From positions 217,472-281,471 of the forward strand of contig NC_049984.1 in assembly GCF_000003815.2 (NCBI RefSeq): a stretch of 64,000 bases of DNA, written 5' to 3'. This stretch comes from Branchiostoma floridae (Eukaryota > Chordata > Leptocardii > Amphioxiformes > Branchiostomatidae). Below, one piece after another: positions 19,853 to 30,357 of this stretch. Every line of letters begins with the position of its first letter. The first letter of the stretch is position 1. The notes below the pieces were generated by a model. It saw only the letters and a program-made list of their open reading frames with translations. It was not told the origin of the DNA and searched no databases. The translations under genes and the position numbers were made by a program.

Positions 19853-22204
19853 CTGTCCAGCTTGCTTGGAATTGTTCCATCTCACCAAAAGAAGTGAAAA
19901 ACAGGCCGAAGCCTTGCATCTGCTTGCAGATTACACAAGACTCTTTTGGTCTCAAAACAGAAAAGAACAACAGCCACAGATTTGCACAACAGCCCTAAGC
20001 ACAAACTAGCCACTTGTTTCCACAACATGGTGTGTGTTTATCCCTGCCTTTATCGTTATCCTGTGACGTGCAATTAGCCCCCAGGCAAGGGTCTGCCGTA
20101 CCAGTCATCTTTCATCCATCATTTCTGTGGCAGGGTGAAAAGTTTACGTCTGCTCATTTAGCACTCAATTTTATCAAATCATAAGTTTTTAAGAGCAGAG
20201 ACGAAATTCTGATCAGTTTTCTAGTTTTCTGCAACAGCAAAAATTGAGCCCACAATGTACAATTCAGGGTCTCAGACAGATATCACATTCTCCAGCCCCT
20301 TCAAATTTGTCTGGAAGAAAAAGAACTTTTGATTCCAGTACAAGAAGAAGTAGGAAGGTTTCTTTTTTACCAGTAAGGAAACACACCTGCTACAGAAGGC
20401 ATAAAAGAAACTGTCTTCAAAACACAGAAGGTTTGACACAGAAAGAAACCATTTGAGATGAACTGACATAGACTAGTAGAACAGGGACACTCCTTTCTAT
20501 TATAAATCTGCAAGAAGATGTGAGGATCCGGCCCATTTTTGCAAAAAGCACTGAGAAAGGACAACTTTCCTAATCCGGTGAGGAAAGTGTTTGTAAGCCG
20601 TGCACAGACCTGTGACACTGGAGATGGGCTGTCTTCAGCTTTAAATTCTCTCTGTCTCAGTCTTTGTTGGGGAGCCCATGTTGTAAATTCCCTCCATTAA
20701 ATCTGTCATTTCAAGCTTAAGAAAATGCATTTTCATATCAAGAAGTTCAGATTTTGGGGATGGACAGGGTGAAACTTTTGTCCGTCCTGGGACATGAGGG
20801 GTCATGAGGGAGGAAGGGACGGTCCTAGACTAGCTAGAGATAGTCCTGCACTGGAGCTGTAATAACCAAGGCTCTGACAGGAGTTCCCCACTTGTCAATC
20901 TCAGGGTACAAAGTACACCAGTAGTACAGCCCTGCTGCCTAAAGCTCGACACGACTCCAGAAAACACGTCTTCTGCACAAAAACAATTTCCTCCAGTCTC
21001 TGCACAGGAATGCCGGCGGCTCCAAACACTTTTATTGGGAAATTCCTGCAGGAATGAGATTTGATGGAAGAGAGTGCACCGGCAACTGCGGGCGGAGAAC
21101 CCAGCTAACAACCTTCCCGTGGAACAGGAGGGTTAATGAGGCAGCACTGATGTCTGTACAATATAGACTGGAAGTTTCGAACCAGGAGGGGGAGGTGTAG
21201 TGCCCTCCCTTCACAGGCTCTACAGGCTTTTGTTAGTTCTTTTTCTGACAGAGGCAGCTTACAAGAAACAGAGAAACTGAGAACTATCTAGACTGATTTG
21301 CCATTTAAGAAAAAGCACATCATAAATCACCCAAAAGCCAGTTTGATAGGGAGTGCTAAAGGGACTAGAGCTGGAGGAGTTGGCTTCTGCTTGTAGACAA
21401 TTTTTTATTCGCACCCATGAAAACTCTCCAAGCAGAGGTTGAACGAGGAGACTGTAAGCATAACACCTTCTTCTGATCATGACTTTGACTGTTGGATGGA
21501 CAGCTGTCAGACAGAGCGACAGGTCAGAGGAAGGTAACAATCTCTGTTTCAAAAGTCATCCATGCGAATCCCATCAGGCCTTGTGTTCATCGTGGTTGGT
21601 GGGACAAGCTGAGCTGCCAACTGTGCTTCAGGGCACGATGAACTCAACTTGTTTTTCAGGCAAAGTGATGAAATATACTCCTATTGTACCAGACACTAGC
21701 TAATAACTGCTGTGCTGTCTTCAGTTTTGTAATTTTTTCTTTCCCACTCATCGTTTGGGAGCCTATGTTGTTAATGTTCATTGTTAAAACTGACATTTGA
21801 AGATGAAATGTAATCAGAAAACTGTATGGTAAGCAAGAGGGGGTTGGGGAAGTGGCCAAAAAACAGCTGGAAGAAAGTTTTACGATGTTATCTTGGTCCA
21901 ACTGTTTTTGCAGAAGCATCCCAAAGTCAAGTTCAAACCGCACCAGCGACTCTGTCATGTCATGTCGACATTTCCATTGTGTCTGAAGGACGCGATCGTC
22001 AAGGTCATCTGCGTGTCCTTGGGAAGCGCTACACAGAGTGTTCCCTACAGGAAACCTGACCATCTGACAGGGAGTCACACACACACGTGGCTTCTCTCTG
22101 ACCTTGCCAGGAGACTCACAGCTGACAGACAAGTTTGCTTAGAGATAAAATTGTAACCTCCAAACAGACGTGGAAAGACAAGGGTTCCTCAAGCTCCCAG
22201 TTCC
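19853..22204. other. Intergenic, nothing recognised apart from a stray MITE end
   Basis: A solitary ACTCTCCAAGCAGAGGTT end lies at 21424-21441 with no partner found. No coding exon is supported on either strand. Confidence 0.45.
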
Positions 22205-22208
22205 ATAA

Positions 22209-22366
22209 TCTCCAAGCAGATCGTAGGGTAGCATAAGGTAGTATCAAAAGCTGACAGAGGAGTGAAGCCGGCCTAGGAGTGTGTACGCGACCGTCTGACT
22301 CCCTTTGGCCGGCTATACTCCTCTGCCAGACACTATCTTATGGCACCATAGGATCTGCAGAACACC
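22209..22366. mobile_element. Degenerate palindromic MITE
   Basis: CTCCAAGCAGATCGTAGGGT, GCATAAGGTAGT and AGAGGAGTGAAGCCGGCC on the left pair with GGCCGGCTATACTCCTCT, ACTATCTTATGGC and CATAGGATCTGC on the right. The final CTTGGAG of the right end is lost. Confidence 0.65.
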
Positions 22367-22914
22367 AAAGTATGGAATTGTCCTAATCAGCATAATGATT
22401 TTGCCATTGCAGAACTGCTCGGAGGCTAACTAAACTCCACCACAAAATCACTTCAACTTTGCAAGCTGAAAGGAAAAAATCACAGTCACTTCCCTTTTTG
22501 CTGCAGATGTTGCCCTGTGTAACCAAGAGTTGGAAACAAAGTTGCATGATGTTACATGATAACAAACTTCAGAGTGAGTATTAAACTTTTATACTGTTAC
22601 TACTGTAGAAACAAAAATAAAAAATATCCTCTTTGGAAGCAGATAAAAAATGCACAATCACATCTGAGTCAATTTGTTGTCCTTGAATGACTCTTGATAT
22701 CGGAAATTTTGCCAGTCAACAACTACAAGTCCACAAATAAAGCGTTTCCTGTCAAGAAAACACTTTCCTGTTTGCTCCAGTGACCTACAAACTGACTTTC
22801 AAAGTCACAGAGGAGACAAAAGTGACCTTGTACTTCTGCACAAGGACAGAGCGTTACCCCTAGCAACGGGATGCAGAGTTACACAATGTCTACTGTTTGT
22901 GTTAACCAACCATT
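22367..22914. other. Intergenic, nothing recognised
   Basis: No exon, motif cluster or repeat could be supported. Confidence 0.45.
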
Positions 22915-23475
22915 ACCTCAGAAGGCAGGGTCCCAGGCTATCTGTCCTGCAAGACAATCCGTGTTGAAACCAACCAGGGGTGAAATGTATGGAGCTCTGC
23001 CATTGTTCCAAATAAAAACATGTACAACAAGAAGGCAGGGTCCCAGGCTATCTGTCCTGTAACACAATGCAAGTACCATAAGGAGTTTGGGTCCCAGGCT
23101 ATCTCTCTTGTAATAGAACTCCTGCTGAAGCTAACCTAGGATGAAATGTGTGAAGCCTTACCCTAGAGTTTCAGTCTATCCCCCTGTTAAGTGTAATAGA
23201 ACCCCTGCTAACATATGGAACCACTCCTAACGAGGCTGGATCCCAGACTACAGACCCTGTAATAGAGCCCCTGTTGAAGCTAACCAGGTATGAAATCTGT
23301 GTAGCCTCAGAAGCCTGGATTCTTGCCTACCCTGCCTGTAATAGAACCCCTTGTTGAAGCTAACCAGCTATGAAATGCATGGAGCCCTAAGGAGCCTGGA
23401 TTCTTGGCTACCCTGCCTGTAATAGAGCCCCTGTTGAAGCTAATCAGCTATGAAATGCATGGAGCCCAGCCATTG
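22915..23475. repeat. Degenerate tandem array, about 80-bp unit
   Basis: The phrase TAATAGARCCCCTGTTGAAGC recurs at 23111, 23260, 23339 and 23420 (a degenerate form near 23190), each followed by an AACCAGSTATGAAATG-like word. GGGTCCCAGGCTATCT words dominate the left part. Confidence 0.65.
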
Positions 23476-24018
23476 TCTCTGTTCCGCCCCGCTGAGCACA
23501 CTGCACAAACCATATTGGCAGCCAGCTGATGGTTGTGAAGCCAACACGCTGCTAACTTATTGTTGGGCCCAGCATACATGACTTCAGCTTTACCAGCGAC
23601 AGGGGCATTGTATTGTTAGGAAAAGGCTTCTCGGGCTACAACAAATTATTTCTGTGGTTCTCGGAAGAAAAGGTTGAAAAGAAACGTAAGGCTGGGAGAA
23701 AATTTGAGGGGACTCTGTTCAACTTTACACCCTGAAACGGTGTGTACCGTACATGGTATAGACTTTTCCTCTATCTTAGACACGATTAAAGTTTCAGTTC
23801 AGCATTTTTGTTTTTCAACCCCAAGAAACAGCAAGTTTAACTGTTGTGTATGTTCAAGTGATGTGAGAGATGTCAGAAGTGGAAGTGAAACATCAGTTCG
23901 GTTCTGAGAAATTCTGAAGCTCAGTAATAAGGAACATCTGCATTGATATCTGTCTGAAGAAACCAACCGAGCAAGACATCTGCTAGGGAAGGTGTCCTGT
24001 GCAGAAATACTCCTGGCT
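23476..24018. other. Intergenic, nothing recognised
   Basis: No exon supported. Confidence 0.4.
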
Positions 24019-24321
24019 GCAGACACCACTTGTTGTGAGTCCCAGCCTGCACCTAACCTCTGCTTGGAGAGTAGCAGACACCACTTGTTGTGAGTCCCAG
24101 CCTGCACCTAACCTCTGCTTGGAGAGTAGCAGACACCACTTGTTGTGAGTCCCAGCCTGCACCTAACCTCTGCTTGGAGAGTAGCAGACACCACTTGTTG
24201 TGAGTCCCAGCCTGCACCTAACCTCTGCTTGGAGAGTAGCAGACACCACTTGTTGTGAGTCCCAGCCTGCACCTTACCTCTGCTTGGAGAGTAGCAGACA
24301 CTACTTGTTGTGAGTCCCAGC
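24019..24321. repeat. 55-bp tandem array built on a MITE end
   Basis: Units begin GCAGACACCACTTGTTGTG at 24019, 24074, 24129, 24184 and 24239, with a partial unit at 24294. Each unit ends with CCTAACCTCTGCTTGGAGAG plus TA, the exact right terminus of the CTCTCCAAGCAGAGG MITE family. Units are nearly identical (one C to T change in the fifth, one C to T in the sixth), so the array is young. Confidence 0.9.
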
Positions 24322-24491
24322 TGTTAGCGGAGTCTGGAGACCTGCCAGGGGGTCAGAGGTCATCAGCAACCCTGCTGCCTGTCAGGTAATAGCCAGGGCC
24401 TGGGGGACCAGGTAGGGCAGCACTAATAAAGTTTGCTGGTTCTGGGGCTTAGAAGCAATTGTGCTGAACTGATGGAATTTGAAAACAGATA

Positions 24492-24698
24492 CTGTAAATG
24501 CATTTAAATTCGCGGGGATTTAATTTCGCGGTAGCGAGAAAAAGACTTTTCGCGGTGGATTTAATTTCGCGGTAACACCATAGACTGCAGTCTAATACCA
24601 TAATAGAAAAATGTTCGCGGTGGTTTTAAGTTCGCGGTGAAGTGGTCACCGCGAAAACCGCGAACATTAATCCACCGCAAACATTTCTGCATTTACAG
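24492..24698. mobile_element. MITE with CTGTAAATGCA termini and CGCGGT repeats
   Basis: 207-bp element with ends CTGTAAATGCA / TGCATTTACAG, flanked by TA (24490-24491, 24699-24700). The interior has six or more TTCGCGGT words and a hairpin (GTTCGCGGTGGTTTT against AAAACCGCGAAC). TA duplications suggest a Tc1/mariner-type transposase supplied in trans. Confidence 0.8.
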
Positions 24699-24765
24699 TA
24701 ACAGAGGGAGAGTGCATATGTTGGAACATTGGAATTGCAGAGTGAACGACAGAGAAAGTTTTCTA

Positions 24766-25250
24766 ATCTCCAAGCAGATTCCTCCGGTGGCATAAAACAG
24801 TAAGATAAGCTGGGGAAGGACTTCAGCCGGCAGAGGGGTAAAATTGGCCACCGCGGGCACCGTAGCTTCGTGAAATGTTGGGTAAATCGACATCAGCGCC
24901 CCCCTCCCCACTGCACTTGCCTCCCGTCGCATCGTGCTCCGTCGGACGTTTTGCTGTTGTTTTCCTTCAGTACGTAGTCAGTTATTGACACCAAAGAAAC
25001 AAAAAAAGATCCCCAAATGTCACAGAAAACACAATGAACTCTTGCAGCCGACCGAGACGGGATCCCTGGCCCCGCACGCCCGGAGTAATTAGCACCTTCT
25101 TCCTAACGCAGTTTGATTGCCTGATAATTGCCTTTGACCAGTGCGTTCTGTTGCAGATTCCGCGGTGGCCAATTTTACCCCTCTGCCGGCTGAAGTCCTT
25201 CCCCAGCTTATGTTACTGTTTTATGCCACCGGAGGAATCTACTTGGAGAT
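24766..25250. mobile_element. Long-TIR non-autonomous element
   Basis: The left arm (24766 to about 24865, ATCTCCAAGCAGATTCCTCC then GGTGGCATAAAACAGTAA) is mirrored by the right arm (about 25155-25250, TTACTGTTTTATGCCACC then GGAGGAATCTACTTGGAGAT). The arms are about 95 bp, flanked by TA. The loop of about 290 bp has no transposase. A long open frame crossing the right arm (25034-25597) is a by-product. Confidence 0.8.
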
Positions 25251-25252
25251 TA

Positions 25253-26702
25253 AAAGTTTTCCTCCTAGTCATTTGTTCTCATCTTGGAGTTGCTGCAACA
25301 CTGTCCGTGAACCAAGCGAATGACTTAGTGAGGCCCTGCACCAGTGGAAACACTGCATGTGTTGTACAAGAACAGTTGAAACCCAACTCGCCTGAAGGCA
25401 AAACTGAAACTGTCTGCTGGAAAACAATGTTTGCCAAAAGTTATTCAAACATCATTTCTGAAAATCATGACTGTAGAACCAAAAATGTATCCTCTATAAA
25501 GGCTGGCAAGAAATATTACTTATTTGGGAAAAAGATAACGAAACAGCATTATTCCTCTTATCCGAACTGTATGCTATGGTTTGAAAATATGAAATAGTCT
25601 CAAAAACATGTTTGCTGAACATTAGGCTCATGCCTTGAGAAGTAAAGCTGTAATAGTTCTTTGAATTAAAAAAAAGCAAGAACATATTAGAGCCTGTCCC
25701 TATAAGTTATGTACTTCTGAAGATCAGTCTTCCTCCTTCCTTCAGTAGAGCCCTATTTAATAATAAGTGAGGAGAAAACATCACCAAACTTCAACAGACA
25801 ATCCGGCCTCCGGGCACTGCTAGGGAACAACATTTGCACACAAAAGACTGGAGGGTAGCCTGGGGGACTGGGCAGGCTTCAGGGCAGCGTCACGGCTGGG
25901 TGATCGCTGGGTACAGCCTGAGGGGCCTGCAAGGCAGGACTTCAGGCTAGGATTTTAGAGCCAAAATGAACACTACATCAGTTGTAAGCTAAACAAACAA
26001 GTAGTAAAAACAGCAGGTACTTATTCATGACTGTCATCCTCTGGTTTATGGTTTATCTTCTATTGACTGGGACTCTATTAACACTTACACTATAATGGAG
26101 GGGTGAGGTTTATTGGTCTTTTGTGGTATTGTTATTTAATCTGATTATGTCTTGAAAGTGTATTGAACATTTTGAGATACAAAAACAGTCTTAGTAGAAA
26201 AGAGCACAGACGAATTTCCTAATTGAAAGAGTCATACTTTTATTTGGAGCTAAAGTTCACATTGCCCAAGACAGTCTGTTCAAATGACTACATGGGCATC
26301 TTGTACTACAGCTTTGAATTTTATCTACAAAATCTCCCATTTCAAATGTTTAGAGAAGCATTTTCTATTCTTTTCTATTCTAAAACATCTATGGCTTTGA
26401 ATGGCACAAACCTTCTGTGATTTAAACTATGCTACATTGGGATGCTTTAAATGATATTAAAAAAATGACGTAGTTTCCATGATAAAAAAAGTTTGCTTGC
26501 ATGATAAAAAAGTTTTTACGATGACAAAAAACTTAATTTCATTTTTATATTTCCTCTTTATTGCACACATAATGATGGATATGTTAAGCATAAGTTCACA
26601 ATGTAGCTTGTGTTTAAGGAATGATCAGCAGAAATAAATAAAAGCAGCTAACTACCCTACAGCTACAGACAGAACCATCACGGACCTCCACACATATCTT
26701 AG
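25253..26702. other. Intergenic, nothing recognised
   Basis: AT-rich. The word ATGATAAAAAAGTTT is repeated around 26479-26535. On the minus strand AATAAA occurs near 26558 and could serve Wwox, but no GT-rich element follows. Confidence 0.4.
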
Positions 26703-26704
26703 TA

Positions 26705-26855
26705 CTCTCTAAGCAGAGCATGATGGGGAAAATTGTGACCTTTTTCTTAATAACATATGCCATCTTTTTCTGTCAGTTGGTGGGGATAGCTGACAGGAAA
26801 ACATGGCCTATAAGAAAAAGGTCACAATTTTCCCCATCGGCCTCTGCTTGGAGAG
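26705..26855. mobile_element. MITE, CTCTCCAAGCAGAGG type
   Basis: 151-bp element flanked by TA (26703-26704, 26856-26857). Arms GATGGGGAAAATTGTGACCT / AGGTCACAATTTTCCCCATC are perfect complements. Confidence 0.8.
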
Positions 26856-26899
26856 TAGTATCTCAACAGTTTCCCTTTACATCGTTCTGTTTTTCCCTA

Positions 26900-27118
26900 T
26901 CCTCTACCAGGCTCCGCGGATCGGTGTGGTCTGATAGTGGAAATTGGACAAATAGAGTCAATAGTACGCTAGGGGAGTCGGGCGTACGCTAGGGGAGTCA
27001 GCCGGCCAGTGAGGAGATAACTCCTCTGGCCTGCCGACTCCCCAAGCGTACTATTGTCTTGACTCTATTTGTCCAATTTCTACTATTAGACCACCGATCC
27101 GCGGAGCCTGGTAGAGGC
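26900..27118. mobile_element. MITE, GCCTCTACCAGG family
   Basis: 219-bp element flanked by TA (26898-26899, 27119-27120). Ends CCTCTACCAGGCTCCGCGGA / TCCGCGGAGCCTGGTAGAGG; arms contain TAGTGGAAATTGGACAAATA and its complement. The stem includes a small direct duplication of GTACGCTAGGGGAGTC. Confidence 0.8.
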
Positions 27119-27517
27119 TAGTTTTTCCCCTGAGAAGCGCAGAACCGCCCAGCTGAGTTGGTTCGGCCCGGCAGCCATTGTTCTCAGCACAATACAGCTC
27201 CAGTGACACCCGGCTGACCTTCGCCTCAAACCATGCAGAATGATGTTTTCTCCTGCAGACTCCAAACAGCAGCAGTTTACATGTCATCGTAGTCACATAC
27301 AAACATACGTCCTGGACGTTACAGTCCTGGGGAAAATGTTGGAAATCATTCACTATGAACCACCAGTGTGGAAGCAGACAAACTCAGATGTCTGAGGCGA
27401 TTAAAAACACATTTATCTCCTAGCACGTCATTTCACCCAAGGGCACAAACCCTCCCCCCCTGTCCAATGGTACGATCCATGTGTCATGCAACAGACAGAC
27501 ACAAACCAACCATACTA

Positions 27518-27668
27518 CTTATCTCTAGGCAGATATAGCGATCGGACGAATTTTATATCCATTTTTACAACATTTACACGTAACACCCGTTTCTAGTATT
27601 GCACTTTTCAGACTTAAACGTTGCAAAAACAGACATGAGAATGAACCAGTTCCTTACATCTGCTTGGA
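27518..27668. mobile_element. MITE, CTCCAAGCAGATGT type
   Basis: The right end CCTTACATCTGCTTGGAG is intact and the left end TCTCTAGGCAGATA has diverged. The sub-end GAATGAACCAGTTCC aligns with the copy at 14757-14957. It lies in what is probably the Wwox 3' UTR or just beyond. Confidence 0.55.
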
Positions 27669-27727
27669 GGTTAGAAAACAACAAGCTTCTGTCATCATCT
27701 TATATCCAAGCAGATGTGAGGCTTCAG

Positions 27728-27958
27728 CTATAGGCTGAATTTGCTGGTCCTGGCCTGCAGCATGCGCTCACTGATGTCACACAGCCCCGCCGTGACGGGG
27801 GGCGCTATAGGCTCAATTTGCTGGTTCTGGCCTGCAGCATTCGCTCGCTGATGTCACACATCCCCGCCGTGACGGGGGGCGCTATAGGCTGAATTTACTG
27901 GTCCTGGCCTGCAGCATGTGCTCACTAATCTCCCACATCCCCGCTGTGACGGGGGGCG
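27728..27958 (-). repeat. Three tandem copies of the Wwox C-terminal coding tail
   Basis: Downstream of the Wwox stop, units of 76-78 bp repeat the last 17-18 codons plus stop and a GC-rich spacer (CGCCCCCCGTCAC.GCGGGG). On the minus strand the stops lie at 27882-27884, 27806-27808 and 27728-27730. The copies read [34 protein letters not shown] and [17 protein letters not shown]. The period is not a multiple of three, so readthrough would not join them in frame. They are probably part of the 3' UTR. Confidence 0.85.
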
Positions 27959-28147
27959 CTACAGGCTGAATTTGCTGGTTCTGGCCTGCAGCATGCGCTC
28001 ACTGATCTCCCACAGCTCGGCGGCGGCTCTCTCGTTCTGTCCGTCCGGCGAGGGGATGCAGCGGCAGCAGTTGTTGAAGTACATCCCGCCGATTCCCTCG
28101 AGCTCCCGTGCCGTCCCACAGTACACACTCGTCGCAGCGCCCTGTTG
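27959..28147 (-). CDS. Wwox: Wwox last coding exon (WW-domain oxidoreductase C-terminus, partial gene)
   Basis: Minus-strand exon of 62 codons plus stop, beginning after acceptor TTTCCTGTGTCCGCTGCAG (CAG at 28150-28148). It encodes [20 protein letters not shown], then [14 protein letters not shown] and a tail [18 protein letters not shown]. This is the C-terminal end of the short-chain dehydrogenase domain of WWOX, a tumour-suppressor adaptor with two WW domains before an SDR domain. The [11 protein letters not shown] signature is specific to WWOX rather than to retinol dehydrogenases. Human WWOX likewise ends with an exon of about 62 codons. Upstream exons (WW domains, SDR cofactor and YxxxK sites) are not visible within the 36 kb to the window end, apart from what gaps may hide. 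The gene is convergent with Maf. The 3' end is odd: the C-terminal tail is tandemly repeated after the stop. Confidence 0.92.
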   Translation of the reverse strand, partial: QQGAATSVYCGTARELEGIGGMYFNNCCRCIPSPDGQNERAAAELWEISERMLQARTSKFSL

Positions 28148-28164
28148 CTGCAGCGGACACAGGA

Positions 28165-28199
<35 letters not shown>
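28165..28199. repeat. (AATC)n microsatellite at the Wwox acceptor
   Basis: About nine AATC units, read as TTGA on the transcribed minus strand, 17-51 nt upstream of the last-exon acceptor. It therefore occupies the branch-point window. Confidence 0.9.
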
Positions 28200-28298
28200 G
28201 ATGTAATAGATAAATCAATAGATAAATCATTAGATCAAACAGTTGATCATTACATCAAGTAATAGCTTAATTGATCCAATGATCAAATAGATTAATCA

Positions 28299-28326
28299 AT
28301 ATATATATATATATATATATATATAT
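28299..28326. repeat. (AT)n microsatellite
   Basis: Fourteen AT units, followed by further AT/GTAT-rich DNA to about 28365. Confidence 0.9.
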
Positions 28327-28499
28327 GCTTGCTTATATGATATATATATGTATGTATATATGATAATCAATCAACCAATAGATCAATTTATATGTCAATC
28401 ATTCACATTCATCAATAAGACAAAAGCTAGGGACTACATGATAAAGCATACAGGAGACCTGTCTACAGACTGCAGGGGGTAATCAACAGCCTCGTTTAG

Positions 28500-28770
28500 T
28501 TTGCACCATTAAAACCCAGGGGTCTGCTTGGGGCAGGGGGGTTTGCCTGGAGCATGGGAGTGGCCTGGGGCAGGGGGTGGCCTGGGGTGGGGGAGAGGAG
28601 AGCAGAGGGATGGCTGACACTGATGGAGTGAGTGAGAGAGGGACTTGTAGAGGAGAGATGGTCGACTGATGGAAGGCATGAAAGGACTTGTGGAGGAGAG
28701 ATGATTGACACTGATGGAGTGAGGGAGAGAGGGACTTGTGGAGGAGGAGAGAGATGGGTCTACGCTTGAA
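28500..28770. repeat. GA-rich imperfect tandem repeats
   Basis: Recurring TGATGGAGTGAG and GAGAGGGACTTGTGGAGGAG words, preceded by GGCCTGGGGCAGGGGG-type words. It gives long low-complexity open frames on the minus strand that are not genes. Confidence 0.6.
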
Positions 28771-28894
28771 AGAGAAATCTCTTGGGACACATGCAGAAAG
28801 CAGAAGCCGTTTGCGCTGGTCGTGATGAGTGATAAACCTGTGAGGAAACACAGGAATGATGGGAAGCGATGGGTCGGCGTGTGTCGGAGAGACA

Positions 28895-29130
28895 ATGTCG
28901 TGCGATAACCATCGCCTGGCCGCAGGTGAGCCGCCCAGATAACGCCGGCGCGGGAAACGTGCGCCGCTCCCCGCCCCGCGCCAGTCACCACCAGATACAA
29001 GTCAATGGATTCAATAAGTTTCCCCACAAAAACCCCATTAGCCTCCTTTGTGGGAGCGGGACAATGGGCCTGTGTGCGCGGAGCGCGGCTCATGAATGTG
29101 AAAGGTGGCGGAGAGGGACCCTGTTCTGGG
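28895..29130. promoter_or_regulatory. Candidate conserved regulatory island
   Basis: GC-rich island in AT-rich intron with unique-looking sequence. It carries Sox-like CCTTTGT (29045-29051) and ACAATGG (29061-29067) and a GATA word (CAGATAAC, about 28934). Inference only; it would need cross-species conservation or open-chromatin data. Confidence 0.3.
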
Positions 29131-29689
29131 GTTAATATGTGGGTAAATACAGCACATTGACTCCACTGGGCCAGCCGCGCACAGGCCCTCTCTTACACAG
29201 ATGCTACCGAGATGTTCCGATACTCCTGGCCAGATAACCGGTCCCTACAGGAAGACGGCACCTTGAGCTTCTTCAGACAATGTCTTATCTCTGACCAGGA
29301 AGAAGTTATGAATAAAGGAATGTGGTGTGATAGCTGGAAAAAGTATAAATCAGAAATGAAGACGATACAGAACATATCTGATAAGTGCTCCCTAGAGGCA
29401 GACAGACGTTACCGGAACACATTCAGCCAATGTCTCTATCTGTGACCAGGTCAGGAAAGAATTTAAGGAGACTGCATGAACTCGCTATTAGTGATGTTAC
29501 CTCTGCCCGGAGATAACAGGAAAAGTTCGGGCAAAAAATGGAATGATAGAGAGTACCGTAAAATCATTTACTTCTGCCATGAACTAGAAAATCACATGTA
29601 ATACAGTGATGGACAGCCACTCCAGTCCTGGGGTATGGTAAGTAGTGCAGTAGTTAGTCAGTTGTAATGTAGATGTAACAGAAGAACAG

Positions 29690-29945
29690 TAACTGTTGTA
29701 ATGTGGATGATTGAAGCTAGACTTGTACACTGTTGTAACAGAAGAACAGACTTGTACAATGTTGTAACAGGAGAACAGACTTGTACAATGTTGTAACAGA
29801 AGGAGAGTTGTAGTGTGGATGTTTGAAGCTCAGGAGGGTTAAGAGTTTATATCGTCCCAGTATCAGTGGTGCCCCAAGTGTGGATGTTTGAAGCTCGGAA
29901 GGGTTAAGAGTTTATATAGTCCCAGTATCAGTAGTGCCCCGGCCA
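29690..29945. repeat. Two short tandem arrays
   Basis: A 29-bp unit containing GTTGTAACAGAAGAACAG and ACTTGTACAA repeats about three times (29730-29800). After it a 65-bp block (GTGGATGTTTGAAGCTC, AGTTTATAT, CCCAGTATCAGT) occurs twice, at about 29815-29880 and 29880-29944. Confidence 0.7.
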
Positions 29946-30357
29946 GCAGGGGTCTAAGTTTGGACATGAATGATTTATCCAGGAGTGTTTATTCAGTATT
30001 GATGTGGGTTAACCAGGCCTCAGCTCAGGCCCAAAATAAGTGTGAGGTAGGCGGGGGCCAGGGAAGCGGCATGGCACACATAGCCGGCATTCTGACACAC
30101 GACTGTCCGAACGCGCCACGCCCAATCACACACGCTCGCGTAAATCCCCGCCAACGAGATGGGTCAAGTGCACGCTGCTACGGCCGCGAATGTTCCCGTG
30201 CTCGAAACGTTTTGCTGGAGAGGCTGGGATGGACAGAGGGAGGAAACGAGAACAGGAGACAAGCCTCCACCTGGATGCATACAGGTTCTGGGGACTCAGT
30301 TCTAATAGCAAGTTGGGGTACCGAGCTCGATCGATCAATGTTCCCTTTGTTTTTTTT

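Noticed and set aside
19578-20009. 143-codon frame of TLTHS repeats
   Set aside because: Translation of the CACT microsatellite.
25034-25597. 187-codon plus-strand frame
   Set aside because: It runs across the loop and right arm of the MITE 24766-25250 into unrelated flank; no domain.
28509-29093. 194-codon minus-strand frame
   Set aside because: Low-complexity Ser/Pro/His product of GA-rich tandem repeats and a GC-rich island; no splice or domain support.
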